Source: Aliiroseovarius zhejiangensis (lineage in GTDB: Bacteria; Pseudomonadota; Alphaproteobacteria; Rhodobacterales; Rhodobacteraceae). From it: DNA of 64,000 nucleotides. Each line of letters begins with the position of its first letter. The first letter of the stretch is position 1. Position numbers and translations under genes: made by a program. The notes under the pieces were generated by a model. That model was not told the origin of the DNA. It saw nothing but the letters and a program-made list of their open reading frames with translations, and ran no database searches. The stretch is taken from the NCBI RefSeq assembly GCF_014656375.1, contig NZ_BNCH01000001.1:62001-126000 (forward strand), in the 5' to 3' direction. Shown one piece after another: positions 37,456-46,587 of this stretch.

Positions 37456-38454
37456 CTATTCGGGGCGGCACACCTCTCCGCGCAGGATGGCAAACATGGT
37501 GCGCCAGATCAGTCCGGCAATCACAACGGCCAGCAGCGCCAGGATCAACATGCCGATGGCCTGATGCCCGCGCGCGCCCTCAAGCTGCGCAAACCTGAGC
37601 GATGCTATGGCCAGCGCAGCCAGCGGGAAGCTGAGCGCCCACCAACTGAGCGCAAAAGGCAGCTTGGCCAGTTTCGGCACCTGAACCACCACCAGCGCAG
37701 CGAAGATATAACCCGCGTTCAGCAGGATGCGGGCAAATCCGTCCACCGTTCCCGTCATGCTGACATAGGCCAGAAAGGCGACTGCGGGCGGGGCGATCAG
37801 GATCACCATCGTCGGAAACAGCCGGGCGACGATCGGATCGTGAAAGATCAACCGGTTCATCACAAGAGTCAGCAGGACGATCCAGAAAATGATCCCCCCC
37901 GAGAAGAACAGCCACGAGACCTCGATATACCCGATACGCGCACCAAGGATGGGCACGATCACGTTGCCGACCGCCGGGATGAACCATGCGGGCGTCAGGT
38001 GGCCGACCTGGAAACTGCGATGGCTGATCCAGCCCGACACAACCGCGATGGTCAGCACCCCCTGCCCCGCAACCCCGGCCAGCCAGATCCATGTCGCCGC
38101 CGTTTCGTTGTAGGGAAAGACGGCGGTGGCCATCAGCAACATCGACACTGTGATCGTCGGAAAGAAGGCAAGCTTCACCGGGTGGTGCCATTCCTCGGCC
38201 ACCATCGCCGGATACCGCAGCGCCTTTGCCAGATAGAAGCCCGCGATGGTCAGAAACACCGCACCGCCGACCAGCAGGATCAGCGAGGACGCTTGGGCGA
38301 GCCACCGGGCGGCGGGCGCCCCGGCATGCAGTGCCAGGGTAAAGCCCATCAGCCCCATGACGATGGCAAAGAACGTCACCGGAAAATGCGCCAGGCGGCT
38401 TGTCTCGGCCGGGGGCGTGATCGGATCGGGGGCTGTGGTGGTCTGCTCGGACAT
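37456..38454 (-). CDS. TDT/SLAC1-family transporter (TehA-like)
   Basis: A 332-residue membrane protein with about ten hydrophobic helices, beginning after a polar 25-residue N-terminus. FPVTFFAIVMGLMGFTLAL is the family's first helix, and LAFFPTITVSMLLMATAVFPYN and the FQVGHLTPAWFIPAVGNVIVP stretch are typical of the tellurite-resistance/dicarboxylate (TDT) family. It probably conducts a small anion. I prefer the ATG at 38454 to a TTG 13 codons upstream. Convergent with speE. Confidence 0.87.
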   Translation of the reverse strand: MSEQTTTAPDPITPPAETSRLAHFPVTFFAIVMGLMGFTLALHAGAPAARWLAQASSLILLVGGAVFLTIAGFYLAKALRYPAMVAEEWHHPVKLAFFPTITVSMLLMATAVFPYNETAATWIWLAGVAGQGVLTIAVVSGWISHRSFQVGHLTPAWFIPAVGNVIVPILGARIGYIEVSWLFFSGGIIFWIVLLTLVMNRLIFHDPIVARLFPTMVILIAPPAVAFLAYVSMTGTVDGFARILLNAGYIFAALVVVQVPKLAKLPFALSWWALSFPLAALAIASLRFAQLEGARGHQAIGMLILALLAVVIAGLIWRTMFAILRGEVCRPE

Positions 38455-38506
38455 GGGGGCCTCGTCGCTTGCGTCCTTATGGTGGTGCGTCAATCCGCGC
38501 CGCCGG

Positions 38507-38932
38507 TCAAGCCCGTTCCGGCGGGATCGAGTAGGTCAAACTGGCGCGGGCAACCGGGGCGTCATCGCCTTCCGAATAGATCAGCACATCACCCACCGCC
38601 AGCACCCGCCCCAGCTTGTGCAGCCGCGCATGCGCAATCAGATCGGTATCCGCCGCCGGTTTGCGCATGAAATCTATCGAACAATTGGTGGTTACGGCCA
38701 ACGCCTTCGGCCCGATCATCGCCAGGATCGCCAGATAGATCGACACATCCGCCAGCGCAAACATCGTCGGCCCCGACACGGTGCCGCCGGGGCGCAAATG
38801 CTTGTCGCCGATCCGGGTGCGGACAGTGATCTGCATCGGCGCCACATCCGCCACCTCGAAGTCGGGGGCGACCTGCGGAAACGCGGTCTCCATGAAAGAC
38901 TGAAGCTCGTCGCGCGACATTTCCAACTGCAT
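38507..38932 (-). CDS. PaaI-family hotdog thioesterase
   Basis: A 141-residue single hotdog domain, with the long helix region LRPGGTVSGPTMFALADVSIYLAIL and the strand SIDFMRKPAADTDLIAHARLHKLGR. Members cleave aryl- or acyl-CoA thioesters. It may share a transcript with the TDT-family gene 52 bases downstream. A divergent enoyl-CoA hydratase gene begins 57 bases away, suggesting acyl-CoA metabolism, although no pathway is completed here. Confidence 0.85.
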   Translation of the reverse strand: MQLEMSRDELQSFMETAFPQVAPDFEVADVAPMQITVRTRIGDKHLRPGGTVSGPTMFALADVSIYLAILAMIGPKALAVTTNCSIDFMRKPAADTDLIAHARLHKLGRVLAVGDVLIYSEGDDAPVARASLTYSIPPERA

Positions 38933-38989
38933 GGTTTCCCCCCGTGAATTTCCCGCCTATCGTGGGCCAGAACAACGAGCGAGGACAAG

Positions 38990-39787
38990 ATGTCAGAGCC
39001 CCTATTGATCCGCGAGGACGCAGCGTCAGTTGCGCGTTTGACCTTGAACAACCCCGGCGCGCTGAACGCGCTGTCGGATGCGATGCTGGCCGCGCTGAAG
39101 GCCGAATTCGAGGCGCTGGCACAGGATGACAGCATTCGTGCAGTCGTGATCGCGGGCGCAGGCAAGGTGTTCTGTGCGGGCCATGACCTGAAGGAAATGA
39201 CGGCAGGACGACAGGCCGCGGATGGCGGGGCAGCGTATTTCAAAGACCTGTTCGACCGCTGCGCCGAGGTCATGTGCATGATCCCCCGCCTGCCCCAACC
39301 CGTGATCGCCCAGGCCCACGGGATCGCCACCGCCGCCGGATGCCAGCTGCTGGCGACCTGCGACATGGCCGTGGCCGCCGAAGGCACGCGGTTTGGCGTG
39401 AATGGCGTGAATATCGGCCTGTTCTGCTCGACCCCGATGGTGGCCCTGACCCGGAATGTGCCGCGCAAGGTGGCGTTTGAAATGCTGACCACGGGCGAGT
39501 TCATTGACGCCACCCGCGCCCGCGAGGTCGGGTTGGTCAACCGCGTGGTGCCGCCCGAAGACCTGCACGCCGCCACCGACGAATTGGCGCAAACCGTCGC
39601 CTCGAAGCTGGGCGCGGCGGTCAAAATCGGCAAGGCCGGGTTCTATGATCAGGCCGATATGTCGCTTGAAGCCGCCTATGCCTTTGCCGGGGCCGCGATG
39701 GTCGAAAACATGATGCTGCGCGACACCGAAGAAGGCATCAGCGCCTTTATCGAAAAGCGCAAACCGGATTGGGACCAGTCCCGCTAA
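38990..39787 (+). CDS. Enoyl-CoA hydratase/isomerase family protein
   Basis: A 265-residue crotonase-fold protein. The oxyanion-hole motifs are VIAGAGKVFCAGHDLKEM and ATAAGCQLLATCDMAVAAEG. It resembles the ECHDC3-type subgroup rather than a classical FadB hydratase: the usual second glutamate position is occupied within GVNIGLFCSTPMVAL, so the exact reaction is uncertain. A GAGGACAAG site precedes the ATG. Confidence 0.87.
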   Translation: MSEPLLIREDAASVARLTLNNPGALNALSDAMLAALKAEFEALAQDDSIRAVVIAGAGKVFCAGHDLKEMTAGRQAADGGAAYFKDLFDRCAEVMCMIPRLPQPVIAQAHGIATAAGCQLLATCDMAVAAEGTRFGVNGVNIGLFCSTPMVALTRNVPRKVAFEMLTTGEFIDATRAREVGLVNRVVPPEDLHAATDELAQTVASKLGAAVKIGKAGFYDQADMSLEAAYAFAGAAMVENMMLRDTEEGISAFIEKRKPDWDQSR

Positions 39788-39808
39788 CCCCAACGACGCG
39801 AGGTCGCC

Positions 39809-40138
39809 ATGCCTTACCTGATCCTGTTCTTTGCGGTGGTTGCGGAAACCATCGGCACCACAGCCCTGCAAGCCAGCCAGCAATTCAGCCGGTTCTGGCC
39901 CTCGGTCACGGTGGTCGTGGCCTATGGGATCAGCTTTGCGCTGCTGGGTTGGGCATTGAAATACATGGCGGTCGGCGTGGCCTATGCCATCTGGTCCGGG
40001 CTGGGCATCGTGCTGATTGCCCTTATCGGATACGCGCTGTTCGGACAGCGTCTGGACCTGCCCGCAATCATCGGCCTTGCGATGATCCTGGGCGGGATTC
40101 TGATCATCCACCTTTTCTCGCAATCCGCACAGCATTGA
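39809..40138 (+). CDS. Small multidrug resistance (SMR) transporter
   Basis: A 109-residue protein with four transmembrane helices. The essential membrane glutamate lies in AVVAETIGTTALQAS, and the second-helix to third-helix motif MAVGVAYAIWSGLGIVLIALIGYALFGQ is the EmrE signature. It exports cationic compounds in exchange for protons. It follows the enoyl-CoA hydratase by 21 bases and may be read with it. Confidence 0.9.
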   Translation: MPYLILFFAVVAETIGTTALQASQQFSRFWPSVTVVVAYGISFALLGWALKYMAVGVAYAIWSGLGIVLIALIGYALFGQRLDLPAIIGLAMILGGILIIHLFSQSAQH

Positions 40139-40274
40139 CGCTGCATTGACACCGGACCCGACCGGGCGAGAAAATTAACAAGAGTTGTTTTTTTGGTGGC
40201 GTTCCACCGTCAACCGGGCTATGCGCCCCCCTAACTTCTCATACGTTTGATACGTTCCCCTTTAAGGTGGCCCT

Positions 40275-42098
40275 ATGGACCTGCGCAATATCGCGATCAT
40301 CGCACACGTTGACCACGGCAAGACGACCCTTGTTGACGAGCTTTTGAAACAATCCGGCGCGTTCCGGGAAAACCAGGCCGTCGCTGAACGCGCCATGGAC
40401 TCGAACGATCTGGAGCGTGAGCGCGGGATCACCATTTTCGCCAAGCCCACCTCGGTCGAATGGAAAGGCACCCGGATCAACATCGTCGATACCCCCGGCC
40501 ACGCCGATTTCGGCGGCGAGGTTGAGCGGATCCTGTCCATGGTCGATGGCGTCGTGCTGCTGGTCGATGCCGCCGAAGGCCCGATGCCGCAAACGAAATT
40601 TGTGACCTCGAAAGCGCTGGCTCTGGGTCTGCGCCCCATCGTGGTCTTGAATAAGGTCGACAAGCCGGATGCCGAACCCGACCGGGCGCTGGACGAATGC
40701 TTCGATCTGTTCGCCAACCTCGGTGCAGATGATGACCAACTGGACTTCCCGCATATGTATGCGTCAGGCCGCAATGGCTGGGCGGATGCGGAACTGGATG
40801 GGCCGCGCAAGGATCTGCACGCGCTGTTCAACCTGATCGTGAACCATGTGCCGAAGCCGAAACAGATTGCCCATCAGGATGAAGATTTCTCGATGCTGGC
40901 GACCACGCTGGGCGCCGACCCGTTCGTGGGCCGCCTGCTGACCGGTCGCGTGGAAACCGGACGCCTTAAAGTGGGTGCCACCGTGCAAGCCCTGTCGCGC
41001 GTCGGTCAGAAGATCGAACAATTCCGCGTCACCCGCATTCAAGCCTTCCGTGGCCTGGCCCAGCAGGACATTGACGAGGCTGTGGCAGGTGACATCGTCT
41101 CGCTTGCCGGCATGTCGAAAGCCACCGTGGCCGACACGATCTGTGCGCTGGCCGTCGAAGAACCGCTGGACGCCCAGCCCATCGACCCGCCCACCATCAC
41201 CGTCACCTTCGGCATCAACGACAGCCCGCTGGCAGGCCGCGACGGCAAAAAGGTGCAGTCGCGCGTGATCCGTGAACGGCTGTTGAAAGAGGCTGAGTCA
41301 AACGTCGCCATCAAGGTGGCCGACACGCCGGGCGGCGAAGCGTTCGAGGTGTCGGGCCGCGGCGAATTGCAGATGGGCGTTCTGATCGAAAACATGCGCC
41401 GCGAAGGGTTCGAACTGTCGATCTCGCGCCCGCAGGTGATCATGCGCGAACAGGATGGCCAGACCGTCGAACCGATCGAAGAAGTCACCATCGACGTGGA
41501 CGACGAATATTCTGGCGCGGTGATCGAAAAGCTGACCGGATCGCGCAAGGGCGAGTTGACCGAGATGAAGCCCGCAGGCGCTGGCAAGACCCGGATCATT
41601 GCCCATGTGCCGTCACGCGGGCTGATCGGCTATCACGGCGAGTTTCTGACCGACACGCGCGGCACCGGCGTTCTGAACCGGGTGTTTCACGGCTGGGCAC
41701 CGCACAAAGGCAATATTCCGGGCCGTCGCGCGGGCGTTCTGATCTCGATGGAGAACGGCACGTCTGTGGCCTATGCGCTGTGGAACCTGGAAGATCGCGG
41801 CCGCATGTTCATCGGCGCGCAGGAAGACGTGTATCAGGGCATGATCATCGGCGAACATAGCCGCGAAAACGATCTGGAAGTGAACCCGTTGAAGGGCAAG
41901 AAACTGACCAACGTCCGCGCCTCGGGCACGGATGAGGCTGTGCGCCTGACCACGCCGATCACCATGTCGCTGGAAGAGGCCATCGCCTATATCGACAATG
42001 ACGAGCTGGTCGAGGTGACGCCCAACAACATCCGCCTGCGCAAACGCTACCTTGACCCGCATGAACGCAAGCGTCAGGCACGGTCATCCGACCAGTAG
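40275..42098 (+). CDS. typA: Translational GTPase TypA/BipA
   Basis: A 607-residue EF-G-like GTPase that acts on the ribosome, mainly at low temperature and in 50S assembly. G1 is [15 protein letters not shown], followed by [22 protein letters not shown] and [12 protein letters not shown]. The C-terminal BipA domain includes [19 protein letters not shown]. About 135 bases precede it and contain an AT-rich segment suited to a promoter. Confidence 0.97.
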   Translation: MDLRNIAIIAHVDHGKTTLVDELLKQSGAFRENQAVAERAMDSNDLERERGITIFAKPTSVEWKGTRINIVDTPGHADFGGEVERILSMVDGVVLLVDAAEGPMPQTKFVTSKALALGLRPIVVLNKVDKPDAEPDRALDECFDLFANLGADDDQLDFPHMYASGRNGWADAELDGPRKDLHALFNLIVNHVPKPKQIAHQDEDFSMLATTLGADPFVGRLLTGRVETGRLKVGATVQALSRVGQKIEQFRVTRIQAFRGLAQQDIDEAVAGDIVSLAGMSKATVADTICALAVEEPLDAQPIDPPTITVTFGINDSPLAGRDGKKVQSRVIRERLLKEAESNVAIKVADTPGGEAFEVSGRGELQMGVLIENMRREGFELSISRPQVIMREQDGQTVEPIEEVTIDVDDEYSGAVIEKLTGSRKGELTEMKPAGAGKTRIIAHVPSRGLIGYHGEFLTDTRGTGVLNRVFHGWAPHKGNIPGRRAGVLISMENGTSVAYALWNLEDRGRMFIGAQEDVYQGMIIGEHSRENDLEVNPLKGKKLTNVRASGTDEAVRLTTPITMSLEEAIAYIDNDELVEVTPNNIRLRKRYLDPHERKRQARSSDQ

Positions 42099-42116
42099 TC
42101 CCCCCGACAAAAACAG

Positions 42117-42145
42117 GAAAGCCCCGGAAAATTGCCGGGGCTTTC
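42117..42145 (+). terminator. Bidirectional terminator between typA and the DUF1330 gene
   Basis: Stem GAAAGCCCCGG / CCGGGGCTTTC around the loop AAAATTG, followed by TTCGTTTT on the plus strand. The reverse direction ends in TTTCCTGTTTTTG, so it can also serve the convergent gene. Confidence 0.88.
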
Positions 42146-42164
42146 TTCGTTTTAATTCAGCGTG

Positions 42165-42452
42165 TTATTCGTCGATTTCGACCACCAACAATTCCCGCTC
42201 GGATGCGCCGCGCGCATGGCTCAGCGCCTCTTGATACTCGGGCGAGTGATAGCAGCCTTCGGCAGCCTCGACGCTGGGAAATTTCGCCACGACATTGCGC
42301 GGGCGGTCCTTGCCTTCAAGCTGCACATAGCGCCCGCCGCGCGCGATGAAATGCCCGCCATGTTTGGCAATCGCAGGCCCGGCAAGGGCGGCGTATTTGC
42401 CATAGGCGTCGTCGTCGGTCACGGTCACATGGGCAATCCAAAGGGCGGGCAT
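42165..42452 (-). CDS. DUF1330 (dimeric alpha-beta barrel) protein
   Basis: A 95-residue protein with the DUF1330 pattern: ALWIAHVTVTDDDAYGKYAALAGPAIAKHGGHFIARGG near the N-terminus and NVVAKFPSVEAAEGCYHSPEYQEAL. The enzymatic role is unknown; relatives resemble small monooxygenase-like barrels. I choose ATG 42452 behind GGAGAGACCT over a TTG five codons earlier. It starts just after the alaS terminator, so it probably has its own weak promoter or relies on read-through. Confidence 0.88.
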   Translation of the reverse strand: MPALWIAHVTVTDDDAYGKYAALAGPAIAKHGGHFIARGGRYVQLEGKDRPRNVVAKFPSVEAAEGCYHSPEYQEALSHARGASERELLVVEIDE

Positions 42453-42469
42453 AGGTCTCTCCTGCAAGT

Positions 42470-42503
42470 AAAAAGCCGCGTAAGTCAGCAGACGATACGC
42501 GGC
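42470..42503 (-). terminator. Terminator of alaS
   Basis: On the minus strand the stem GCCGCGTA / TACGCGGC (13-base loop) is followed by TTTTTA. It starts 24 bases after the alaS stop. Confidence 0.8.
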
Positions 42504-42526
42504 CTCTCAGGATTTGCAACGGGTAG

Positions 42527-45172
42527 TTACCCGGCGATGGCGGCTTCCGCGGCGGCCACCGCTGCCGCAGCGCCCGAAATGTCCTGACCACCCCCCTGTG
42601 CCAACTCGGGACGACCGCCGCCGCCCTTGCCCCCCACTGCGGGCACGGCCGCTTTCACAAGATCCACCGCCGACACACGGTCGGTCATATCCGCCGTGAC
42701 GCCAGCAGCCACAGCGACTTTGCCGTCATTGTCCGAGATGATCAGAACCGCCCCTGATCCAAGCGCGTCTTTCTGTTCATTCACAAGCGTTTGCAGGTCT
42801 TTCCCCGCGACGCCCGCAATGGTCATGGCCAGAAATTTCACGCCGCCAATATCCTTGGCCTCCGCCCCTGCGCCCGACGCTTTCGCCAACTCGCGCTTCA
42901 GGTTCGCAATCTCGCCCTGCAAGGCCTTGCGTTCGTTCAAAAGCCCCTTGACGCGGCCTACGACCTCTTCCGGTTTGGCTTTCAACATGCCCTGCAGTTC
43001 CGACGCCCGCGCAGCCTCCTCCTCGATATAGGCGACGGCGGCCTTGCCGGTCAGCGCCTCGATCCGGCGGATGCCAGCGGCACTGGCCCCTTCCGACAGG
43101 ATCACACAGACTCCAATGTCGCCGGTCTGCCGCACATGCGTGCCGCCGCAGAGTTCGATGGAATAGGTCTGCCCATCCGTGCCCTTGCCGGTCGCGGCAT
43201 GCCCCATCGAGACCACGCGCACCTCGTCGCCGTACTTTTCGCCAAACAAAGCCTGCGCACCAATCTCGCGGGCATCATCCGGCGTCATGATCCGGGTTTC
43301 CACGGGCGCATTCTGGCGAATATAGGTGTTCACCTCGCGCGCGATATTGCCCAGTTCCTGCGCTGACATGGCCTTGTTGTGGCTGAAATCGAACCGCAGG
43401 CGATCCGGCGCGTTCAGCGACCCACGCTGCGCGACATGATCGCCCAACTCGTTGCGCAGCGCCTCGTGCAACAGGTGCGTGGCCGAATGGTTGGCGCGGA
43501 TCGCCGTGCGGCGCAAGTGATCCACCGCCAGTTCAGCACCCTGCCCCTTCACGATCTCGCCATCGTCGACCCTGGCGAAATGAATGAACACGTCGGCCAC
43601 CTTCTTGGTGTCGGTGATATGCGCCGATCCGGTATCGGTGCGGATCAGACCCGTGTCGCCCACCTGGCCACCCGCTTCGGCATAAAACGGTGTCTGGTTG
43701 ACGACGATCTGAACCTCGTCCCCGGCCTTGGCGCTGTCGGTCAGCGCGCCGCCCGAGACAAGTGCCAGCACCTGACCCTCGGCGTGTTCGGTGTCATACC
43801 CCAGAAACTCGGTCACGCCATGCTGCTCGGCCAGATCGAACCAGATGGTGGCATCCGCAGCTTCACCCGAGCCGGACCACGCCGCCCGTGCCCGCGCCTT
43901 CTGTTCGTCCATCGCCGCATCAAACCCGGCCTGATCCACTCCGCGCCCCTTTTCGCGCAGCGCATCCTGCGTCAGATCCAGCGGAAATCCATAGGTGTCA
44001 TAGAGCTTGAACGCCGTCTCGCCCGGCAAATCAGCGCCTTCGGGCAGGCTGGACACCTCATCATCCAGCAGCTTCAACCCACGATCCAGCGTTTTCTTGA
44101 ACCGCGTTTCCTCGTTCAGAAGGGTCTCTTCGATCATGGTTTGCGCGCGACCAAGTTCGGGATAGGCCTGCCCCATCTGCGCCACCAGCTCCGGCACAAG
44201 GCGATGCATGACCGGGTCTTGCGCGCCCAGCAAATGGGCATGACGCATCGCGCGGCGCATGATCCGGCGCAGCACGTAGCCGCGCCCTTCGTTCGAGGGC
44301 ATCACCCCGTCGGCCATCAGAAACGAAGTTGATCGCAAGTGGTCGGCAATGACGCGGTGATGCACATTCTGATCGCCATAGGGATCGACATTCGTCACGT
44401 GCGCGGACGCCTCGATCAGCGCCTTGAACAGATCGGTGTCGTAGTTGTCGTGACTCCCCTGCAACAACGCACCGATCCGCTCCAGCCCCATGCCGGTGTC
44501 GATCGACTGCATGTCCAGCGCCTTCATCGAGCCATCTTCAAACTGCTCGTTTTGCATGAACACGATGTTCCAGATCTCGATGAACCGATCACCATCTTCC
44601 TCGGCGCTGCCCGGAGGGCCGCCCCAGATATGGTCGCCGTGGTCATAGAAAATCTCGGTGCAAGGGCCACAGGGGCCCGTCGGGCCCATCTGCCAGAAAT
44701 TGTCGTGCGTCGCAATGCGGATGATCCGGTCTTCGGGCACGCCCACCTTCTTCCAGATTTCAAACGCCTCGTCGTCCGTGTGATAGACGGTGGTCAACAG
44801 GCGTTTGGGGTCGATGCCGAATTCCTTGGTGATCAGGTTCCAGGCGAACGGGATCGCGTCATCCTTGAAATAGTCGCCAAAGCTGAAATTGCCCAGCATC
44901 TCAAAAAACGTGTGGTGGCGCGCGGTATATCCCACATTGTCCAGATCATTGTGCTTGCCGCCTGCGCGCACGCATTTCTGTGCCGTTGTCGCACGGGTGT
45001 AATCGCGCGTCTCGATCCCGGTGAACAGGTTCTTGAACTGCACCATGCCCGAGTTGACGAACATCAACGTCGGGTCGTTGCGTGGCACCAGGGGCGAGCT
45101 GTCGACAACCGTATGTCCGTTGGTTTCGAAATATTTCAGAAAAGTCGAGCGGATGTCATTAAGGCTGGCCAT
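42527..45172 (-). CDS. alaS: Alanyl-tRNA synthetase
   Basis: An 881-residue class II synthetase. The N-terminal catalytic part shows [21 protein letters not shown] and [18 protein letters not shown]. The editing domain carries the zinc ligands of [12 protein letters not shown] and [15 protein letters not shown]-terminal glycine/alanine-rich DHHA1 domain ([16 protein letters not shown]) ends the protein. Full-length with no visible defect. It lies downstream of recA but behind recA's terminator. Confidence 0.98.
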   Translation of the reverse strand: MASLNDIRSTFLKYFETNGHTVVDSSPLVPRNDPTLMFVNSGMVQFKNLFTGIETRDYTRATTAQKCVRAGGKHNDLDNVGYTARHHTFFEMLGNFSFGDYFKDDAIPFAWNLITKEFGIDPKRLLTTVYHTDDEAFEIWKKVGVPEDRIIRIATHDNFWQMGPTGPCGPCTEIFYDHGDHIWGGPPGSAEEDGDRFIEIWNIVFMQNEQFEDGSMKALDMQSIDTGMGLERIGALLQGSHDNYDTDLFKALIEASAHVTNVDPYGDQNVHHRVIADHLRSTSFLMADGVMPSNEGRGYVLRRIMRRAMRHAHLLGAQDPVMHRLVPELVAQMGQAYPELGRAQTMIEETLLNEETRFKKTLDRGLKLLDDEVSSLPEGADLPGETAFKLYDTYGFPLDLTQDALREKGRGVDQAGFDAAMDEQKARARAAWSGSGEAADATIWFDLAEQHGVTEFLGYDTEHAEGQVLALVSGGALTDSAKAGDEVQIVVNQTPFYAEAGGQVGDTGLIRTDTGSAHITDTKKVADVFIHFARVDDGEIVKGQGAELAVDHLRRTAIRANHSATHLLHEALRNELGDHVAQRGSLNAPDRLRFDFSHNKAMSAQELGNIAREVNTYIRQNAPVETRIMTPDDAREIGAQALFGEKYGDEVRVVSMGHAATGKGTDGQTYSIELCGGTHVRQTGDIGVCVILSEGASAAGIRRIEALTGKAAVAYIEEEAARASELQGMLKAKPEEVVGRVKGLLNERKALQGEIANLKRELAKASGAGAEAKDIGGVKFLAMTIAGVAGKDLQTLVNEQKDALGSGAVLIISDNDGKVAVAAGVTADMTDRVSAVDLVKAAVPAVGGKGGGGRPELAQGGGQDISGAAAAVAAAEAAIAG

Positions 45173-45247
45173 GTTATCTTGTCTCTGAAGGGGCGTTCAC
45201 ATCCGTTTACCTTTGCCAGCCATCCCTGTCCACCGGCTGTTGCCGCA

Positions 45248-45276
45248 AAAAGAAAAGGCCGGGACATGCCCGGCCT
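45248..45276 (-). terminator. Terminator of recA
   Basis: On the minus strand GGCCGGG-CATGT-CCCGGCC is followed by TTTTCTTTTT. It begins about 30 bases after the recA stop. Confidence 0.92.
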
Positions 45277-45308
45277 GCCTTTGTCTTTGGTGACGATCTT
45301 TCACATGA

Positions 45309-46385
45309 TCATGCTTCCAGAAGCCCGTCGTCATCGGCGTCTTTTTCGCCTTCGGGCATGTCAAAATCCAGACCGTGCGCGGCTCGGATCTTGTCTTCGA
45401 TCTCAAGCGCGGTGCGGGTGTTTTCCCGCAGATAATTCTTGGCATTCTCGCGCCCCTGCCCGATCCGCTCATCGCCATAGCTGAACCACGACCCCGACTT
45501 CTCGACCACGCCGGCCTTGACGCCCAGATCCAGCAACTCGCCCATTTTCGAGATGCCTTCGCCATACATGATATCAAACTCGACCTGCTTGAACGGCGGA
45601 GCCACTTTGTTCTTCACGACTTTTACGCGGGTGGCGTTGCCAACCACCTCGTCGCGGTCCTTGATGGCGCCGATGCGTCGGATGTCCAGCCGAACCGAGC
45701 TGTAGAACTTCAGCGCGTTGCCGCCTGTCGTGGTTTCGGGGCTGCCGAACATGACGCCGATCTTCATGCGGATCTGGTTGATGAACACCACGGTGCATTT
45801 CGAACGCGAGATCGACCCGGTCAGCTTGCGCATCGCCTGGCTCATCAGGCGGGCCTGCACGCCGACATTGCTGTCGCCCATATCGCCTTCCAGTTCGGAC
45901 CGGGGCGTCAGTGCGGCAACCGAGTCGACCACCACCATGTTGACGGCCCCTGATCGCACCAGCGTATCAACGATTTCCAGCGCCTGTTCGCCCGTGTCGG
46001 GCTGGCTGATCAGAAGCTCATCCAGATCGACGCCCAGCTTGCGGGCATATTGCGGATCCAGTGCGTGTTCGGCATCGACAAAGGCGCAAACTCCGCCCTT
46101 TTTCTGCTCTTCCGCCACGCAATGCAGGGTCAGCGTCGTCTTGCCCGAGCTTTCCGGGCCGTAAATCTCGATGATCCGACCTTTGGGCAGGCCGCCAATG
46201 CCAAGTGCGATATCCAAACCCAGCGAGCCTGTTGACGTCGCCTCGATCTCGGCGACCGGGTTGTCGGCGCCGAGCTTCATGATCGACCCTTTGCCAAACT
46301 GCCGTTCGATTTGCGCCAGCGCGCTGTCGAGCGCCTTTTGTTTGTCACCGTCTCGTTTCATGTCAAAGATATCCGCCGTTGCCAT
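45309..46385 (-). CDS. recA: Recombinase RecA
   Basis: A 358-residue recombinase and SOS co-protease. The Walker A is [12 protein letters not shown], the Walker [11 protein letters not shown], and loop 2 lies in [20 protein letters not shown]. The C-terminal tail is acidic ([14 protein letters not shown]). A LexA box precedes the gene, so SOS control is expected. It is a single-gene transcript between two terminated neighbours. Confidence 0.98.
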   Translation of the reverse strand: MATADIFDMKRDGDKQKALDSALAQIERQFGKGSIMKLGADNPVAEIEATSTGSLGLDIALGIGGLPKGRIIEIYGPESSGKTTLTLHCVAEEQKKGGVCAFVDAEHALDPQYARKLGVDLDELLISQPDTGEQALEIVDTLVRSGAVNMVVVDSVAALTPRSELEGDMGDSNVGVQARLMSQAMRKLTGSISRSKCTVVFINQIRMKIGVMFGSPETTTGGNALKFYSSVRLDIRRIGAIKDRDEVVGNATRVKVVKNKVAPPFKQVEFDIMYGEGISKMGELLDLGVKAGVVEKSGSWFSYGDERIGQGRENAKNYLRENTRTALEIEDKIRAAHGLDFDMPEGEKDADDDGLLEA

Positions 46386-46436
46386 TTGTTATCATCCCTT
46401 ATTTCACACCCGCGAACGGGCGGCAATCATGCTCGT

Positions 46437-46451
46437 GTTCTGCTCTTGTTC
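46437..46451 (-). promoter_or_regulatory. recA: LexA (SOS) box upstream of recA
   Basis: GTTC-TGCTCTT-GTTC on the plus strand is an exact match to the alphaproteobacterial LexA operator GTTC-N7-GTTC. It sits 52-66 bases upstream of the recA ATG, an appropriate place to cover the promoter. Confidence 0.88.
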
Positions 46452-46587
46452 TCACAATCCGTTATGAGCACAAAATAGGAACATTTCAAGTCAAGTTTTC
46501 AAAACGAGTTTGCCCGGGAATGGTAAGCAAAGGGTTAACAACGCTGAAACCGCTGCGAAATCGGCGAATACGTGAGGTTGGAACGGG

